Made by a program: the position numbers and the translations under genes
The notes under the pieces: generated by a model
Told to the model about the DNA's origin: nothing
Seen by the model: the letters and a program-made list of their open reading frames with translations, nothing else
Databases searched by the model: none
Source of the DNA: Pseudomonas sp. PB120
GTDB taxonomy: Bacteria > Pseudomonadota > Gammaproteobacteria > Pseudomonadales > Pseudomonadaceae
Direction of reading: 5' to 3'
DNA length: 64,000 nucleotides
Assembly (NCBI RefSeq): GCF_009761815.1
Contig: NZ_RWIN01000045.1
Coordinates: 62,001 to 126,000, forward strand
Shown: in pieces, positions 55,633 to 64,000 of the stretch
Position numbering within the stretch: the first letter of the stretch is position 1
Layout of the letters: each line of letters starts with the position of its first letter

Positions 55633-56643
55633 TCAGCGCTGGTGACGAATGCGTGGGTTGGCAAAGCCGTAGAGGATATCCACGACGAAGTTAACCAGAA
55701 TCACGATGCAGGCAATCAGCAGAATGCCGTTTTGCACCACGGGATAATCCCGGGCGCCAATGGCTTCGATCAGCCATTTGCCAATGCCTGGCCAGGAGAA
55801 GATGGTTTCGGTCAAGACCGCACCGGCCAGCAACGTGCCGACTTGCAAGCCGACCACGGTCAGTACCGGAATCAAGGCGTTACGCAGGCCGTGGACGAAC
55901 ACCACGCGTGCCGGCGACAGGCCCTTGGCCCGGGCGGTGCGGATGTAGTCTTCGCGCAGCACTTCGAGCATGGAAGAACGGGTCATCCGTGCAATCACGG
56001 CCAGCGGAATGGTACCCAGCACGATGGCTGGCAGGATCAAGTGATGCAGGTAATCGAGCAACGCGCCCGGTTCATCGCTGAGCCAGGTGTCGATCAACAT
56101 GAAGTGCGTCTTGCGCTCCACGTCGATCAGCAAGTCGTTCTGCCCGGAAACCGGGGTCCAGCCCAGGCTGACCGAGAAGAACATAATCAGGATCAGGCCC
56201 CACCAGAAGATCGGCATCGAGTATCCCGTGAGGGAGATGCCCATCACCCCATGGTCGAACAGGGACCCTCGCTTCAATGCCGCGATGACCCCGGCCAGCA
56301 GGCCAAGGACGCCGGCAAACAGCAGGGCGGCCATGGACAGTTCGAAGGTGGCCGGGAACAGCACCTTGAATTCGCTCCACACGCTTTCACGGGTACGCAG
56401 GGATTCTCCGAGATCGCCGTGGGCCAGTTTGCCGATGTAATCCACGTACTGGGCATACAGCGGTTTGTTCAGACCAAGGCGTTCCATTGCCTGAGCATGC
56501 ATTTCGGGGTCGACTCGACGTTCGCCCATCATTACTTCCACGGGGTCGCCAGGAATCATGCGAATCAACGCGAAAGTCAGCAAAGTGATGCCGAAGAACG
56601 TGGGGATCAATAACCCCAATCGGCGGGCAATAAAACTAAACAT
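55633..56643 (-). CDS. dppB: Dipeptide ABC transporter permease DppB
   Basis: The 336-residue permease starts MFSFIARRLGLLIPTFFGITLLTFALIRMIPGDP, the hallmark N-terminus of DppB/OppB proteins, and contains six membrane segments with the coupling loop ARAKGLSPARVVFVHGLRNALIPV. It lies 74 bases after the nearest dppA gene, with a hairpin in between. Confidence 0.95.
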   Translation of the reverse strand: MFSFIARRLGLLIPTFFGITLLTFALIRMIPGDPVEVMMGERRVDPEMHAQAMERLGLNKPLYAQYVDYIGKLAHGDLGESLRTRESVWSEFKVLFPATFELSMAALLFAGVLGLLAGVIAALKRGSLFDHGVMGISLTGYSMPIFWWGLILIMFFSVSLGWTPVSGQNDLLIDVERKTHFMLIDTWLSDEPGALLDYLHHLILPAIVLGTIPLAVIARMTRSSMLEVLREDYIRTARAKGLSPARVVFVHGLRNALIPVLTVVGLQVGTLLAGAVLTETIFSWPGIGKWLIEAIGARDYPVVQNGILLIACIVILVNFVVDILYGFANPRIRHQR

Positions 56644-56679
56644 CTTCTGGTGTACCTCATCAGCCGGTTAGGCGTGCCT

Positions 56680-56703
56680 GGTGTCCCTGGAGTCAGGGAC
56701 ACC
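56680..56703 (-). promoter_or_regulatory. Hairpin between dppA and dppB
   Basis: GGTGTCCCT (56680-56688) pairs with AGGGACACC (56695-56703) around GGAGTC, without a T-run. Such stems after binding-protein genes usually protect the upstream message and keep binding protein in excess over permease. Confidence 0.55.
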
Positions 56704-56717
56704 GGGAGTTTTCTTAT

Positions 56718-58313
56718 CTACTTCACCTGGGTGGTGGCGAAGTTATTAGTGGTAAGGGGGCTAATGTGATAGCCCTCTACGTTCTTGCGCATTGCGGTAA
56801 ACATACGGGTGTGCGCCATGCTGATCCATGGCTGGTCCTGATTGAAAATCTCCTGTGCCTGCTCATAGAGCGCGGCGCGTTCTTCCGGGTTCACTTTAGC
56901 CCGAGCTTCGTCGAGCAGCGCCTGGAATTTGTCATTGCACCAGCGCGCGTAGTTTTCGCCGTTTTTGGCCGCCTCGCAACTGAGCATAGGCGTCAGGAAG
57001 TTATCCGGGTCGCCGTTATCACCCGCCCATCCGGCTGCGACCATGTCGTGCTCGCCGTTTTTCGCGCGTTTGAGCATTTCACCCCATTCCATGACGCGGA
57101 TGTCGAGCTTGATGCCGACCTTGGCCAGATCGGCCTGCATCATCTGCGCGGCCAGCATCGGGTTCGGGTTGGTCGCACCGCCACCGTTGCGGGTGAACAG
57201 GGTCAACACGGTGCCTTCCGGCACGCCGGCTTCCTTGAGCAAGGCACGAGCCTTGTCCAGGTCGCGAGGCGGGTTGGTCAGTTTATGGTTATAGCCCAGC
57301 AAGGTGTCAGGGTACGGGTTTACCGCGACGGTGGCATTGCCTTTGCCAAACAGCGCGTTGACCGCCGCTTCTTTGTCAAAGGCGATGTCGATGGCTTTGC
57401 GCACTCGTACGTCACTCATGTACTTGTGCGAGGTGTTCATGGCGATGTACGAAACGGTCATCGCGTTCATCTCGTCAACCTTCAGGTTGGCGTCTTTCTT
57501 GATGCTCGGGATGTCATCCGGCTTCGGATAAAGCGCGACCTGGCACTCGTTGGCCTTGAGCTTTTGCAGGCGCACGTTGTTGTCGGTGGCGATGGCCAGG
57601 ATCAGCGCGTCAGCCGGCGGCTTGCCACGGAAGTAATCCGGGTTGGCCTTGAAGCGCACTTGCGCGTCCTTGCTGTAGCGCTGGAACACGAACGGGCCAG
57701 TGCCGATCGGCTGGTTGTTCAGGTCGCCGGTCTTGTTGGCCTTGAGCAACTGGTCGGCGTACTCGGCGGAGTAGATCGAGGCGAACGCCATCGCGATGTC
57801 GGCCAGGAACGGCGCTTCGCGGCGGGTCAGCGTGAACTTGACGGTGTTGTCGTCAACTTTCTCGACGCTTTTGAGCAGTTCCTTGAAGCCCATGCTTTCA
57901 AAGTACGGGAAGCCCACGCTCGATTGTTTGTGCCACGGGTGATTCGGGTCCAGCTGACGCTGGAAGCTCCAGAGCACGTCGTCGGCATTCATGTCGCGCG
58001 AGGGTTTGAAATAGTCGGTGGTGTGGAACTTGACGCCTTTGCGCAGGTGGAACGTGTAGGTCAGGCCGTCATCGCTGATGTCCCAGGACTCGGCCAGCGC
58101 CGGAATCACTTCCGTGGTGCCGGGCTTGAAATCGGCCAGTCGATTGAAGATGGTTTCAGCCGCGGCGTCGGCTGTGACTGCAGTCGTGTACAGGGCTGTG
58201 TCGAAGCCTTCTGGACTGTTTTCGGTGCAAACCACCAGGGGTTTGGCGGACACGCCAACAGCGACACTCAGCAAGGCGGCTGCAATGGCCGCACGTAGGG
58301 GAAGCATTTTCAT
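56718..58313 (-). CDS. dppA: Periplasmic dipeptide-binding protein DppA, paralogue nearest dppB
   Basis: The 531-residue family-5 binding protein has a signal peptide (MKMLPLRAAIAAALLSVAVGVSA) and the DppA signature KPLVVCTENSPEGFDTALYTT with conserved cysteines, TYTFHLRKGVKFH and GWAGDNGDPDNFLTPMLSC. It delivers peptides to DppBCDF. Its C-terminus (SPLTTNNFATTQVK) differs from the other three paralogues upstream, so it is the most diverged. ATG 58313 has AGAGGG six bases upstream. By position it corresponds to P. aeruginosa dppA4 (PA4502). Confidence 0.93.
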   Translation of the reverse strand: MKMLPLRAAIAAALLSVAVGVSAKPLVVCTENSPEGFDTALYTTAVTADAAAETIFNRLADFKPGTTEVIPALAESWDISDDGLTYTFHLRKGVKFHTTDYFKPSRDMNADDVLWSFQRQLDPNHPWHKQSSVGFPYFESMGFKELLKSVEKVDDNTVKFTLTRREAPFLADIAMAFASIYSAEYADQLLKANKTGDLNNQPIGTGPFVFQRYSKDAQVRFKANPDYFRGKPPADALILAIATDNNVRLQKLKANECQVALYPKPDDIPSIKKDANLKVDEMNAMTVSYIAMNTSHKYMSDVRVRKAIDIAFDKEAAVNALFGKGNATVAVNPYPDTLLGYNHKLTNPPRDLDKARALLKEAGVPEGTVLTLFTRNGGGATNPNPMLAAQMMQADLAKVGIKLDIRVMEWGEMLKRAKNGEHDMVAAGWAGDNGDPDNFLTPMLSCEAAKNGENYARWCNDKFQALLDEARAKVNPEERAALYEQAQEIFNQDQPWISMAHTRMFTAMRKNVEGYHISPLTTNNFATTQVK

Positions 58314-58351
58314 CAAGAACCCTCTGCAATCGGTTGAGCGATAAAACCAGA

Positions 58352-58376
58352 CGGCTGACTCGTGATGAGTCAGCCG
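58352..58376 (-). promoter_or_regulatory. Hairpin between opdP and dppA
   Basis: CGGCTGACTC (58352-58361) and GAGTCAGCCG (58367-58376) form a perfect 10-bp stem. On the minus strand it follows the opdP stop and is trailed by TCTGGTTTTA, so it may be a leaky terminator or a stability element setting the ratio of porin to binding protein. Confidence 0.55.
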
Positions 58377-58389
58377 CAGGTTGGTGTTT

Positions 58390-59823
58390 TTACAAAGCCT
58401 TGAACGGAATGGTAGTTACGAGACGGAACTCGTTGATGTTGCCATCTGCCTGGAATTCGCTCGCGCGGTGAGTGGTGTAAGTCGCGCGAACAGTGGTGGC
58501 TTTAAGCGGGCCGCTTTGTACGGCATACGAAGTGCCAATACCGTATTCGTAATGGTGTTCGCCGTCCTGTTTCTGGATGCCGTCGTAACCTTTGTCGACT
58601 ACGCCGCCGTTGCCGGTGTAGTGAGTGCCGTCGATACCCCAGCCGCGAGCCTGGTAGATGTTGAACTTCAGGCCAGGCACGCCGTATTCGGCCATGTTCA
58701 GACCATAGGCAATCTGGAAGGACTTCTCGTTTGGACCGTTGAAGTCCGACAGCAGGGAGTTGGCCAGGTAAATACCGTTGGTTTCGTGCAGGTAGTCGAA
58801 GTACTCGTTACCGTTCACTTCCTGGTACGAGAAGGTCAGGCTGTGAGCCTGGTGGGTCAGGCCGAACGACAGGGAATAGGTGTCGTTGTCGATTTTGCCG
58901 ATCAGGGCCTTACCTTCATCCTTGGTTTTGTAGTAGTTCAGGCCAGTGGTCAGGCTGAGCACTTCGCTGTCACCCAATACGTGAGTGGCGCCGACGTAGT
59001 ACTGGTTCCAGATGTCTTCTGCCTGGGTAGCCCAGAGGCTGGTGGTCAGGCTGGCGAAAGGTGTGTAGGTGATGCCGGCCGTGTTGACGTGATCACTTTC
59101 AACGATGCCGTTGGCGTATTCAGTGCGGAACTTGCGCTGGCTCTGCTCGGTACGCGGAGAGTTGCGATCAAAGGTGCCCAGGTCGAAGGCCAGGTTTTCC
59201 AGTTCTTCGCTGTGAATCGACACACCCTGGAAGCTCGACGGCAGAGGACGGTTACCAATGACGTCTACCTGCGGGCTGCTGAAGTTCTGACGACCGGCGG
59301 TCACGGTGGTGTTGGAGAAGCGTGCCTTGACGTTGGCCAGACCCAGTTTGCTCCACTGGCCCACGGCGTCGCCGCCTTCCTTGGTCAGCGTACGGTTGTA
59401 GCCAGCTTTTTCACGAGAACCCGGTGCGCCACCGAAGCGAGAGGCCAAGTCTTCCTTATCACGATCCAGGGCAATCGCGTTGTAGGCCGCGACTTCAGTA
59501 CTGAAACCTACAGTGCCCTCGGTGAAGCCCGAGTTGTACTTGACGATGGTGCCTTGAACCCAGTTGATACGACGATCAGTCGGGGTCAACACGCCATTCT
59601 TGTTGTAGGAAAACTTTTCGCCACGCTTCAGCTGCTCGTTGGCATACCAGTTACGGGTAGTGCCAGTGACCGATTGGCCTTCAACGAAACCAGTGGCCTC
59701 GCTTTGTGCGCTTTTTTCTTTCACGGTGACGGGTGTGAAAGCCTGGCTCTGGGTTTCTGCGTAAGCCGTGGCGGTGATGCTGCTGATGGCCAAAGCCAAT
59801 AACGCAGTGCTGCTCAGTTTCAT
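58390..59823 (-). CDS. opdP: OprD-family dipeptide porin OpdP
   Basis: This 477-residue outer-membrane protein has a signal peptide (MKLSSTALLALAISSITATAYA) and the OprD-family pattern: the N-terminal G-x-x-R-x-W/N-W-Y-A-N strand, RINWVQGTIVKYNSGFTEGTVGF, TVTAGRQNFSSPQVD, and a C-terminal strand ending LVTTIPFKAL. It is expected to be an 18-strand specific channel. Its position among dppA genes and next to dppBCDF matches P. aeruginosa OpdP (PA4501), a glycine-glutamate dipeptide porin. AAGGAG is placed nine bases before the ATG. Confidence 0.92.
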   Translation of the reverse strand: MKLSSTALLALAISSITATAYAETQSQAFTPVTVKEKSAQSEATGFVEGQSVTGTTRNWYANEQLKRGEKFSYNKNGVLTPTDRRINWVQGTIVKYNSGFTEGTVGFSTEVAAYNAIALDRDKEDLASRFGGAPGSREKAGYNRTLTKEGGDAVGQWSKLGLANVKARFSNTTVTAGRQNFSSPQVDVIGNRPLPSSFQGVSIHSEELENLAFDLGTFDRNSPRTEQSQRKFRTEYANGIVESDHVNTAGITYTPFASLTTSLWATQAEDIWNQYYVGATHVLGDSEVLSLTTGLNYYKTKDEGKALIGKIDNDTYSLSFGLTHQAHSLTFSYQEVNGNEYFDYLHETNGIYLANSLLSDFNGPNEKSFQIAYGLNMAEYGVPGLKFNIYQARGWGIDGTHYTGNGGVVDKGYDGIQKQDGEHHYEYGIGTSYAVQSGPLKATTVRATYTTHRASEFQADGNINEFRLVTTIPFKAL

Positions 59824-59992
59824 GGGTGAAGCTCCTTTCTTTCTTTTTTTATGCCGGTCTTTTTTTGTGATCGGCTATTGGTTTAGAACTCATTCAAGGC
59901 ATCGCAAACGTTTGCTGTTCGCCAAATTGACGAATTACGGCAATACGCTTGCGTGAGGACGGAATCCGCCCCCAGCGTTTCTGGCTAATCGG

Positions 59993-61594
59993 TTATTTTT
60001 CTATGCTGACACCCGAGAACACGTTGCGACCGAATGGACTCACCTTGAATCCTTCGATTTTGGCGCTCAACGGCTGGTTGACCGTCGAGTGGGCGACCGG
60101 CGTGATCGGCACCTGCTGCTTGAGGTACTGCTGCGCCTGTTTGTAAAGTTCGGAGCGCTGGTCGCGGTCGGTGACGACTTTGGCCTGCTTGATCAGCTTG
60201 TCGTAAGCCGGATCGCACCACATGGAGTAGTTGTTACCGCCAATGGCGTCGCAGCTGTAGAGCGTGCCGAGCCAGTTGTCCGGGTCCCCATTGTCACCGG
60301 TCCAGCCGATCAGGCTGATGTCGTGCTCGCCATTCTTGGTGCGCTTGATGTACTCGCCCCATTCGTAGCTGACGATCTTGACTTTGAGGCCAATCCTGGC
60401 CCAGTCAGCCTGGAGCATCTCGGCCATCAACTTGGCGTTGGGGTTGTACGGACGCTGGACCGGCATGGCCCAGAGGGTGATTTCGGTGCCTTCCTTCACG
60501 CCGGCAGCCTTGAGCAATTCCTTGGCTTTTTCCGGGTTGTAGGCAGCGTCCTTGATGGTCTCGTCGTAGGACCATTGGGTGGGCGGCATGGCGTTGACCG
60601 CCAGTTGCCCCGCGCCCTGGTAAACGGCGTTGAGAATGCTTTGTTTGTTCACCGCCATGTCCAGCGCCTGGCGCACTTCGAGCTGATCGAACGGTTTGTG
60701 GCGCACGTTGTAGGCGATGTAACCGAGGTTGAAACCTGGCTTCTCGATGAGCTTGAGTGCCGGGTCGTTCTTCAGCGCGGTCACGTCGGCAGGACGCGGG
60801 TGCAGGGTGATCTGGCACTCGCCGGCCTTGAGCTTCTGCACCCGCACCGACGCGTCGGTGTTGATGGAGAAAATCAGGTTGTCGAGCTTGACCCGGCTCG
60901 GGTCCCAGTACTGCTTGTTGCCGGTGTAACGGATGTTGGAGTCTTTCTGATAGCTCTTGAACACGAACGGCCCGGTGCCGATCGGCTTCTGGTTGATGTC
61001 GCTCGGTTTGCCCTCGGCCAGCAGTTTGTCGGCGTATTCGGCGGACAGGATCGCGGCGAAGCTCATGGCGATGTTCTGGATGAACGCGGCGTCTACGTTG
61101 TTGAGCGTGATCACCACGGTCAGCGGCCCGGTCTTGTCGACCTTGGCGATGTTCTTGTTCAGGCTCATCCCGTTGAAATACGGGAACTCGGTTGGATAAG
61201 CCTTACGGAAAGGTTGCTGTGGATCCAGCATGCGATTAAACGTGAACAACACGTCATCGGCGTTGAAATCACGGGTCGGCGTGAAGTACTTGGTGGTGTG
61301 GAATTTCACCCCTTCGCGCAGGTGAAAGGTGTACGTGAGGCCGTCCTCGGAAACATCCCAGCTCGTTGCCAGGCCTGGCACGACGTTGGTGGCGCCTTTT
61401 TCAAACTCTGCCAGGCGGTTGTACAACGGCTCGGCGGCGTCGTTATCGGTCGCGGTCGTGTACTGCGCAGTGTCGAAGCCAGCGGGGCTGCCTTCGGAGC
61501 AGAACACCAGGCTGTTGTTGGCGGCCTGGCTGATTGAACTGGCGGCCAGCAGGCCGGTGCCCAGCAATGCGGATAAAACCAAGGTATGGCGCAT
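59993..61594 (-). CDS. dppA: Periplasmic peptide-binding protein, DppA paralogue 2
   Basis: The 533-residue binding protein has a signal peptide (MRHTLVLSALLGTGLLAASSISQA) and NSLVFCSEGSPAGFDTAQYTT, TYTFHLREGVKFHTT, GWTGDNGDPDNWLGTLYSC. It is much closer to the paralogue at 61904 than to the one at 56718, pointing to local duplication. By position it matches PA4500 (dppA3), upstream of opdP. AAGGGAG precedes the ATG. Paralogues in P. aeruginosa differ in peptide preference, which is inferred here too. Confidence 0.93.
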   Translation of the reverse strand: MRHTLVLSALLGTGLLAASSISQAANNSLVFCSEGSPAGFDTAQYTTATDNDAAEPLYNRLAEFEKGATNVVPGLATSWDVSEDGLTYTFHLREGVKFHTTKYFTPTRDFNADDVLFTFNRMLDPQQPFRKAYPTEFPYFNGMSLNKNIAKVDKTGPLTVVITLNNVDAAFIQNIAMSFAAILSAEYADKLLAEGKPSDINQKPIGTGPFVFKSYQKDSNIRYTGNKQYWDPSRVKLDNLIFSINTDASVRVQKLKAGECQITLHPRPADVTALKNDPALKLIEKPGFNLGYIAYNVRHKPFDQLEVRQALDMAVNKQSILNAVYQGAGQLAVNAMPPTQWSYDETIKDAAYNPEKAKELLKAAGVKEGTEITLWAMPVQRPYNPNAKLMAEMLQADWARIGLKVKIVSYEWGEYIKRTKNGEHDISLIGWTGDNGDPDNWLGTLYSCDAIGGNNYSMWCDPAYDKLIKQAKVVTDRDQRSELYKQAQQYLKQQVPITPVAHSTVNQPLSAKIEGFKVSPFGRNVFSGVSIEK

Positions 61595-61903
61595 GACGCT
61601 CCCTTTTTCTCGTTCTCAAATGTTTTTCAATGCGCTGCCGGCCCGTCCGTGGACGAGGAAGCGTCATTGATTTCAAACCATGGCGTGCAGCAAAACCGAG
61701 AGCCCACGCGTTGACTGGTCAGATCCCGACGGTAGGGGCCGTGGGTCTGGCAGTAAATGCGTAGAGTCCTAAAAACTCGTAGGAAATGGCGACGCGTCCT
61801 ATCCCGCTGCTGTAGTACGCAGTGGAATTTGGCTGTAGGCAGATTCCTGCTTTCTCGGTAGATAAAGCAACGGCGACGTCAAAGACGTCGCCGTTGCAAC
61901 ACC
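61595..61903. other. Spacer between two dppA paralogues
   Basis: The 309-base spacer contains the terminator-like stem at 61868-61896 and otherwise no gene. The last bases before 61594 carry the ribosome site of the left paralogue. An independent promoter for the left gene was not identified with confidence. Confidence 0.5.
61868..61896 (-). terminator. Terminator-like stem after the third dppA paralogue
   Basis: A perfect 13-bp stem CAACGGCGACGTC (61868-61880) with its complement (61884-61896), loop AAA, lies seven bases past the dppA stop. On the minus strand it is followed by CTTTATC, a weak T-tract, so termination may be partial. Confidence 0.65.
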
Positions 61904-63529
61904 TTACTTGCTGACGCTGACGCCGTAGAAGGAGTTCAAGCCGAATGGGCTGATCTTGAAATCCTGCACTTCGTTGCGCATGGGTTGGAACACCGTCGAG
62001 TGAGCGATAGGTGTCATTGGAACGGCGTCCTTGAGGACGTGTTGCGCCTGTTTGTACAGTTCGGTGCGCTTGCCCTGATCGGTCGTGCGCTTGGCTTCTT
62101 TCACGATGCCGTCGAACTTCTTGTCGCACCACTTGGAGAAGTTGTTGCCTTCCAGCGAGTCGCAGCCGAACAGCACGTTCAGCCAGTTGTCCGGATCACC
62201 ATTGTCGCCGCTCCAGCCAATCAGCATGGCCTGGTTCTCGCCGCCTTTGGAACGCTTGATGTACTCGCCCCATTCGTAGCTGACGATCTTGACGTTCAGA
62301 CCAATCTGCTTCCAGTCGGACTGGAGCATTTCAGCCATCAGTTTGGCGTTCGGGTTGTAAGGACGCTGAACCGGCATCGCCCACAGAACGATTTCGGTGC
62401 CTTCCTTGACGCCCGCTTCCTTCAGCAGCTCTTTGGCTTTTGCAGGATCGTACTTGGCATCTTTGATGGTGGTGTCGTAGGACCACTGGGTCGGCGGCAT
62501 GGCGTTGACGGCCAGTTGACCTGCACCCTGGTAAACCGAGTCGATGATCTGTTGCTTGTTGACGGCCATGTCCAGTGCCTGACGCACTTTCAGTTGTGCC
62601 AACGGGTTCGCCTCGTTGCTGCCCTTGACCTTGTCCATCACGTTGTAGGCGATGTAACCCAGGTTGAAACCAGCCTGGTTAGGCACTTTCAAGGTCTTGT
62701 CTTCTTGCAGCGCCTTCAGGTCAGCCGGGCGTGGGAACAGAGTGATCTGGCACTCGCCCTTTTTCAGCTTCTGGATACGCACCGACGGGTCGGTAGTAAT
62801 GGCGAAGATCAGGTTGTCGATCTTGACGTCGTCAGGCTTCCAGTAGTCCTTGTTCCCGGTGTAGCGGATGTTGGAGTCTTTCTGGTAGCTCTTGAACACG
62901 AACGGACCAGTGCCGACCGGCTTCTGGTTGATGTCGGCGGCTTTGCCTTCCTTGAGCAGCTGGGCAGCGTACTCGGCGGACTGCACCGACGCGAAGCTCA
63001 TGGCCATGTTCTGGATGAACGCGGCATCCACTTCTTTCAGCGTGAACTTGACGGTGTGGTCGTCGACTTTGTCGATCTTGGTGATGTTGGTATCCATCCC
63101 CATGTCGGTGAAGTACGGGAATTCAGTCGGGTACGCCTTACGGAACGGATCATCCTTGTTAATCATGCGATTAAAGGTGAACAGCACGTCGTCGGCGTTG
63201 AACTCGCGAGTCGGCTTGAAGTACGAGGTGGTGTGGAACTTGACGCCTTCACGCAGGTGGAAGGTGTAAGTCAGGCCGTCGTCGGAGATGTCCCACTTGG
63301 TCGCCAGACCAGGAATCACGGCGGTGCCGCCGCGCTCGAACTGAGTCAGACGGTTGAACATGGTTTCTGCAGAGGCGTCGAAGTCGGTTCCGGTGGTGTA
63401 TTGACCAGGGTCGAAACCGGCCGGGCTCCCTTCGGAGCAAAACACCAGGTTACTCGCAGCTTGAGCGAATGGCGCGGCAGCTAACAAGCTGGCGCCAAGT
63501 AAAAACGGAATGACCGCTTGTTTAAGCAT
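61904..63529 (-). CDS. dppA: Periplasmic peptide-binding protein, DppA paralogue 3
   Basis: The 541-residue protein has a signal peptide (MLKQAVIPFLLGASLLAAAPFAQA) followed by SNLVFCSEGSPAGFDPGQYTT and the same family-5 motifs as paralogue 2. It ends SPFGLNSFYGVSVSK. It has an insertion near residue 310 (KVKGSNEANP) absent from paralogue 2. The start at 63529 is set by the signal peptide and a GAGG site; an open frame back to 63640 has no support. Confidence 0.93.
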   Translation of the reverse strand: MLKQAVIPFLLGASLLAAAPFAQAASNLVFCSEGSPAGFDPGQYTTGTDFDASAETMFNRLTQFERGGTAVIPGLATKWDISDDGLTYTFHLREGVKFHTTSYFKPTREFNADDVLFTFNRMINKDDPFRKAYPTEFPYFTDMGMDTNITKIDKVDDHTVKFTLKEVDAAFIQNMAMSFASVQSAEYAAQLLKEGKAADINQKPVGTGPFVFKSYQKDSNIRYTGNKDYWKPDDVKIDNLIFAITTDPSVRIQKLKKGECQITLFPRPADLKALQEDKTLKVPNQAGFNLGYIAYNVMDKVKGSNEANPLAQLKVRQALDMAVNKQQIIDSVYQGAGQLAVNAMPPTQWSYDTTIKDAKYDPAKAKELLKEAGVKEGTEIVLWAMPVQRPYNPNAKLMAEMLQSDWKQIGLNVKIVSYEWGEYIKRSKGGENQAMLIGWSGDNGDPDNWLNVLFGCDSLEGNNFSKWCDKKFDGIVKEAKRTTDQGKRTELYKQAQHVLKDAVPMTPIAHSTVFQPMRNEVQDFKISPFGLNSFYGVSVSK

Positions 63530-63749
63530 GGTGGCCTCATGATTTGTTGTCATTTTTGAATTTGAGGACGACCTCGTGAGTCGTGCCTGCGGATACTTAT
63601 GCAGGGGCCATACCCATTGCAAGATCCAGATCGTCCACATGTCTTAAACAGTAGTACGAACGTACCTTAATGTCGCATATGTATAAATTGTCGCGCATTT
63701 GACCGTTTGCGCCGGGTTTTTTCGGTGCAGGTGGCGCACTGGGAGAGGG

Positions 63750-63777
63750 CAACCGGGGCGTTTGGCGCACCCGGTTG
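63750..63777 (-). promoter_or_regulatory. Hairpin after the partial dppA gene
   Basis: CAACCGGG (63750-63757) and CCCGGTTG (63770-63777) with an inner GCG/CGC pairing form a GC-rich stem ten bases after the dppA stop on the minus strand. There is no T-run, so a stability element is more likely than a terminator. Confidence 0.5.
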
Positions 63778-63787
63778 GCGCGCGGTG

Positions 63788-64000
63788 TTACTTATTTATA
63801 CCTACACCGTAGAAAGGTGTGAGGCCAAACGGGCTGATCTTGAAGTCGGTGACTTCCTTGCGCAAAGGCTGGAACACCGTCGAGTTCGCAATCGGGGTGA
63901 TAGGTACCTGTTGTTTAAGGATTTTCTGTGCTTGTTGATACAGCTTGACCCGTTCGTCACGGTCGGTTGAAACCTTGGCTTGCTGCACCAGCTTGTCGTA
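63788..64000 (-). CDS. dppA: Periplasmic peptide-binding protein, DppA paralogue 4 (partial, cut by window edge)
   Basis: The last 70 residues of another DppA-type protein are visible, beginning YDKLVQQAKVSTDRDERV and ending SPFGLTPFYGVGINK. The frame is open through base 64000. The sequence is closely similar to the C-termini of paralogues 2 and 3, so at least three tandem copies stand upstream of opdP. The start and signal peptide lie outside the window. Confidence 0.88.
   Translation of the reverse strand, partial: YDKLVQQAKVSTDRDERVKLYQQAQKILKQQVPITPIANSTVFQPLRKEVTDFKISPFGLTPFYGVGINK

Overview
The window is chromosomal DNA of a Pseudomonas, most likely from the P. fluorescens lineage. 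The proteins read as Pseudomonas orthologues nearly end to end, gene order follows several blocks known from P. aeruginosa PAO1 (yhbY to pnp; nadC-DUF1631-ampD-ampE-MCP; piuB/piuA/piuC-Sel1 and speC; dppA-opdP-dppABCDF), and the intergenic spaces carry several families of paired REP hairpins (REPINs) typical of fluorescent pseudomonads. No phage, integrase, transposase or CRISPR array was seen.

Layout. (1) 1-16100: a core information-processing block: yhbY (divergent), rlmE, ftsH, folP, glmM, tpiA, secG, tRNA-Leu(GAG), initiator tRNA-Met, then rimP-nusA-infB-rbfA-truB-rpsO-pnp, with several leader hairpins and terminators. (2) 16100-23900: tRNA-Thr(CGT), a small acidic protein, nadC, a DUF1631 protein, ampD-ampE (peptidoglycan recycling) and a chemotaxis receptor preceded by tandem sigma-28-like promoters. 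(3) 24000-32000: a zinc-ribbon membrane protein, tatD and cra on the minus strand, and the divergent fruBKA fructose phosphotransferase operon with an exact FruR/Cra operator between them. (4) 32200-39600: an iron-uptake cluster: a PepSY/flavin reductase, the TonB receptor PiuA, the dioxygenase PiuC and a Sel1-repeat protein, with a Fur-box-like site between piuA and piuC. (5) 39600-43060: an AT-rich-flanked cassette with a 752-residue protein that reads as a single-chain fusion of the two subunits of a XaxAB/YaxAB alpha-pore-forming toxin, followed by an all-helical unknown protein. (6) 43100-48400: ornithine decarboxylase speC with an attenuator-like leader, and a four-gene quaternary-amine ABC transporter. 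(7) 48480-52750: REPINs including one with 50-base perfect arms, prfC, a small acidic secreted protein, and an Ig-like-repeat protein of atypical composition. (8) 52750-64000: a peptide-uptake cluster read leftward: four DppA-type binding proteins (the last cut by the window edge), the OprD-family porin OpdP, and DppBCDF.

How it works together. Much of the window is housekeeping (translation, RNA decay, cell-wall precursors). The accessory interest is the likely toxin cassette placed between the piu iron cluster and speC, the Ig-like/acidic secreted proteins after prfC, the possible attenuation of speC, and the expansion of peptide-binding proteins around one porin and one permease. All family assignments come from reading the translations by eye; no database search was run.
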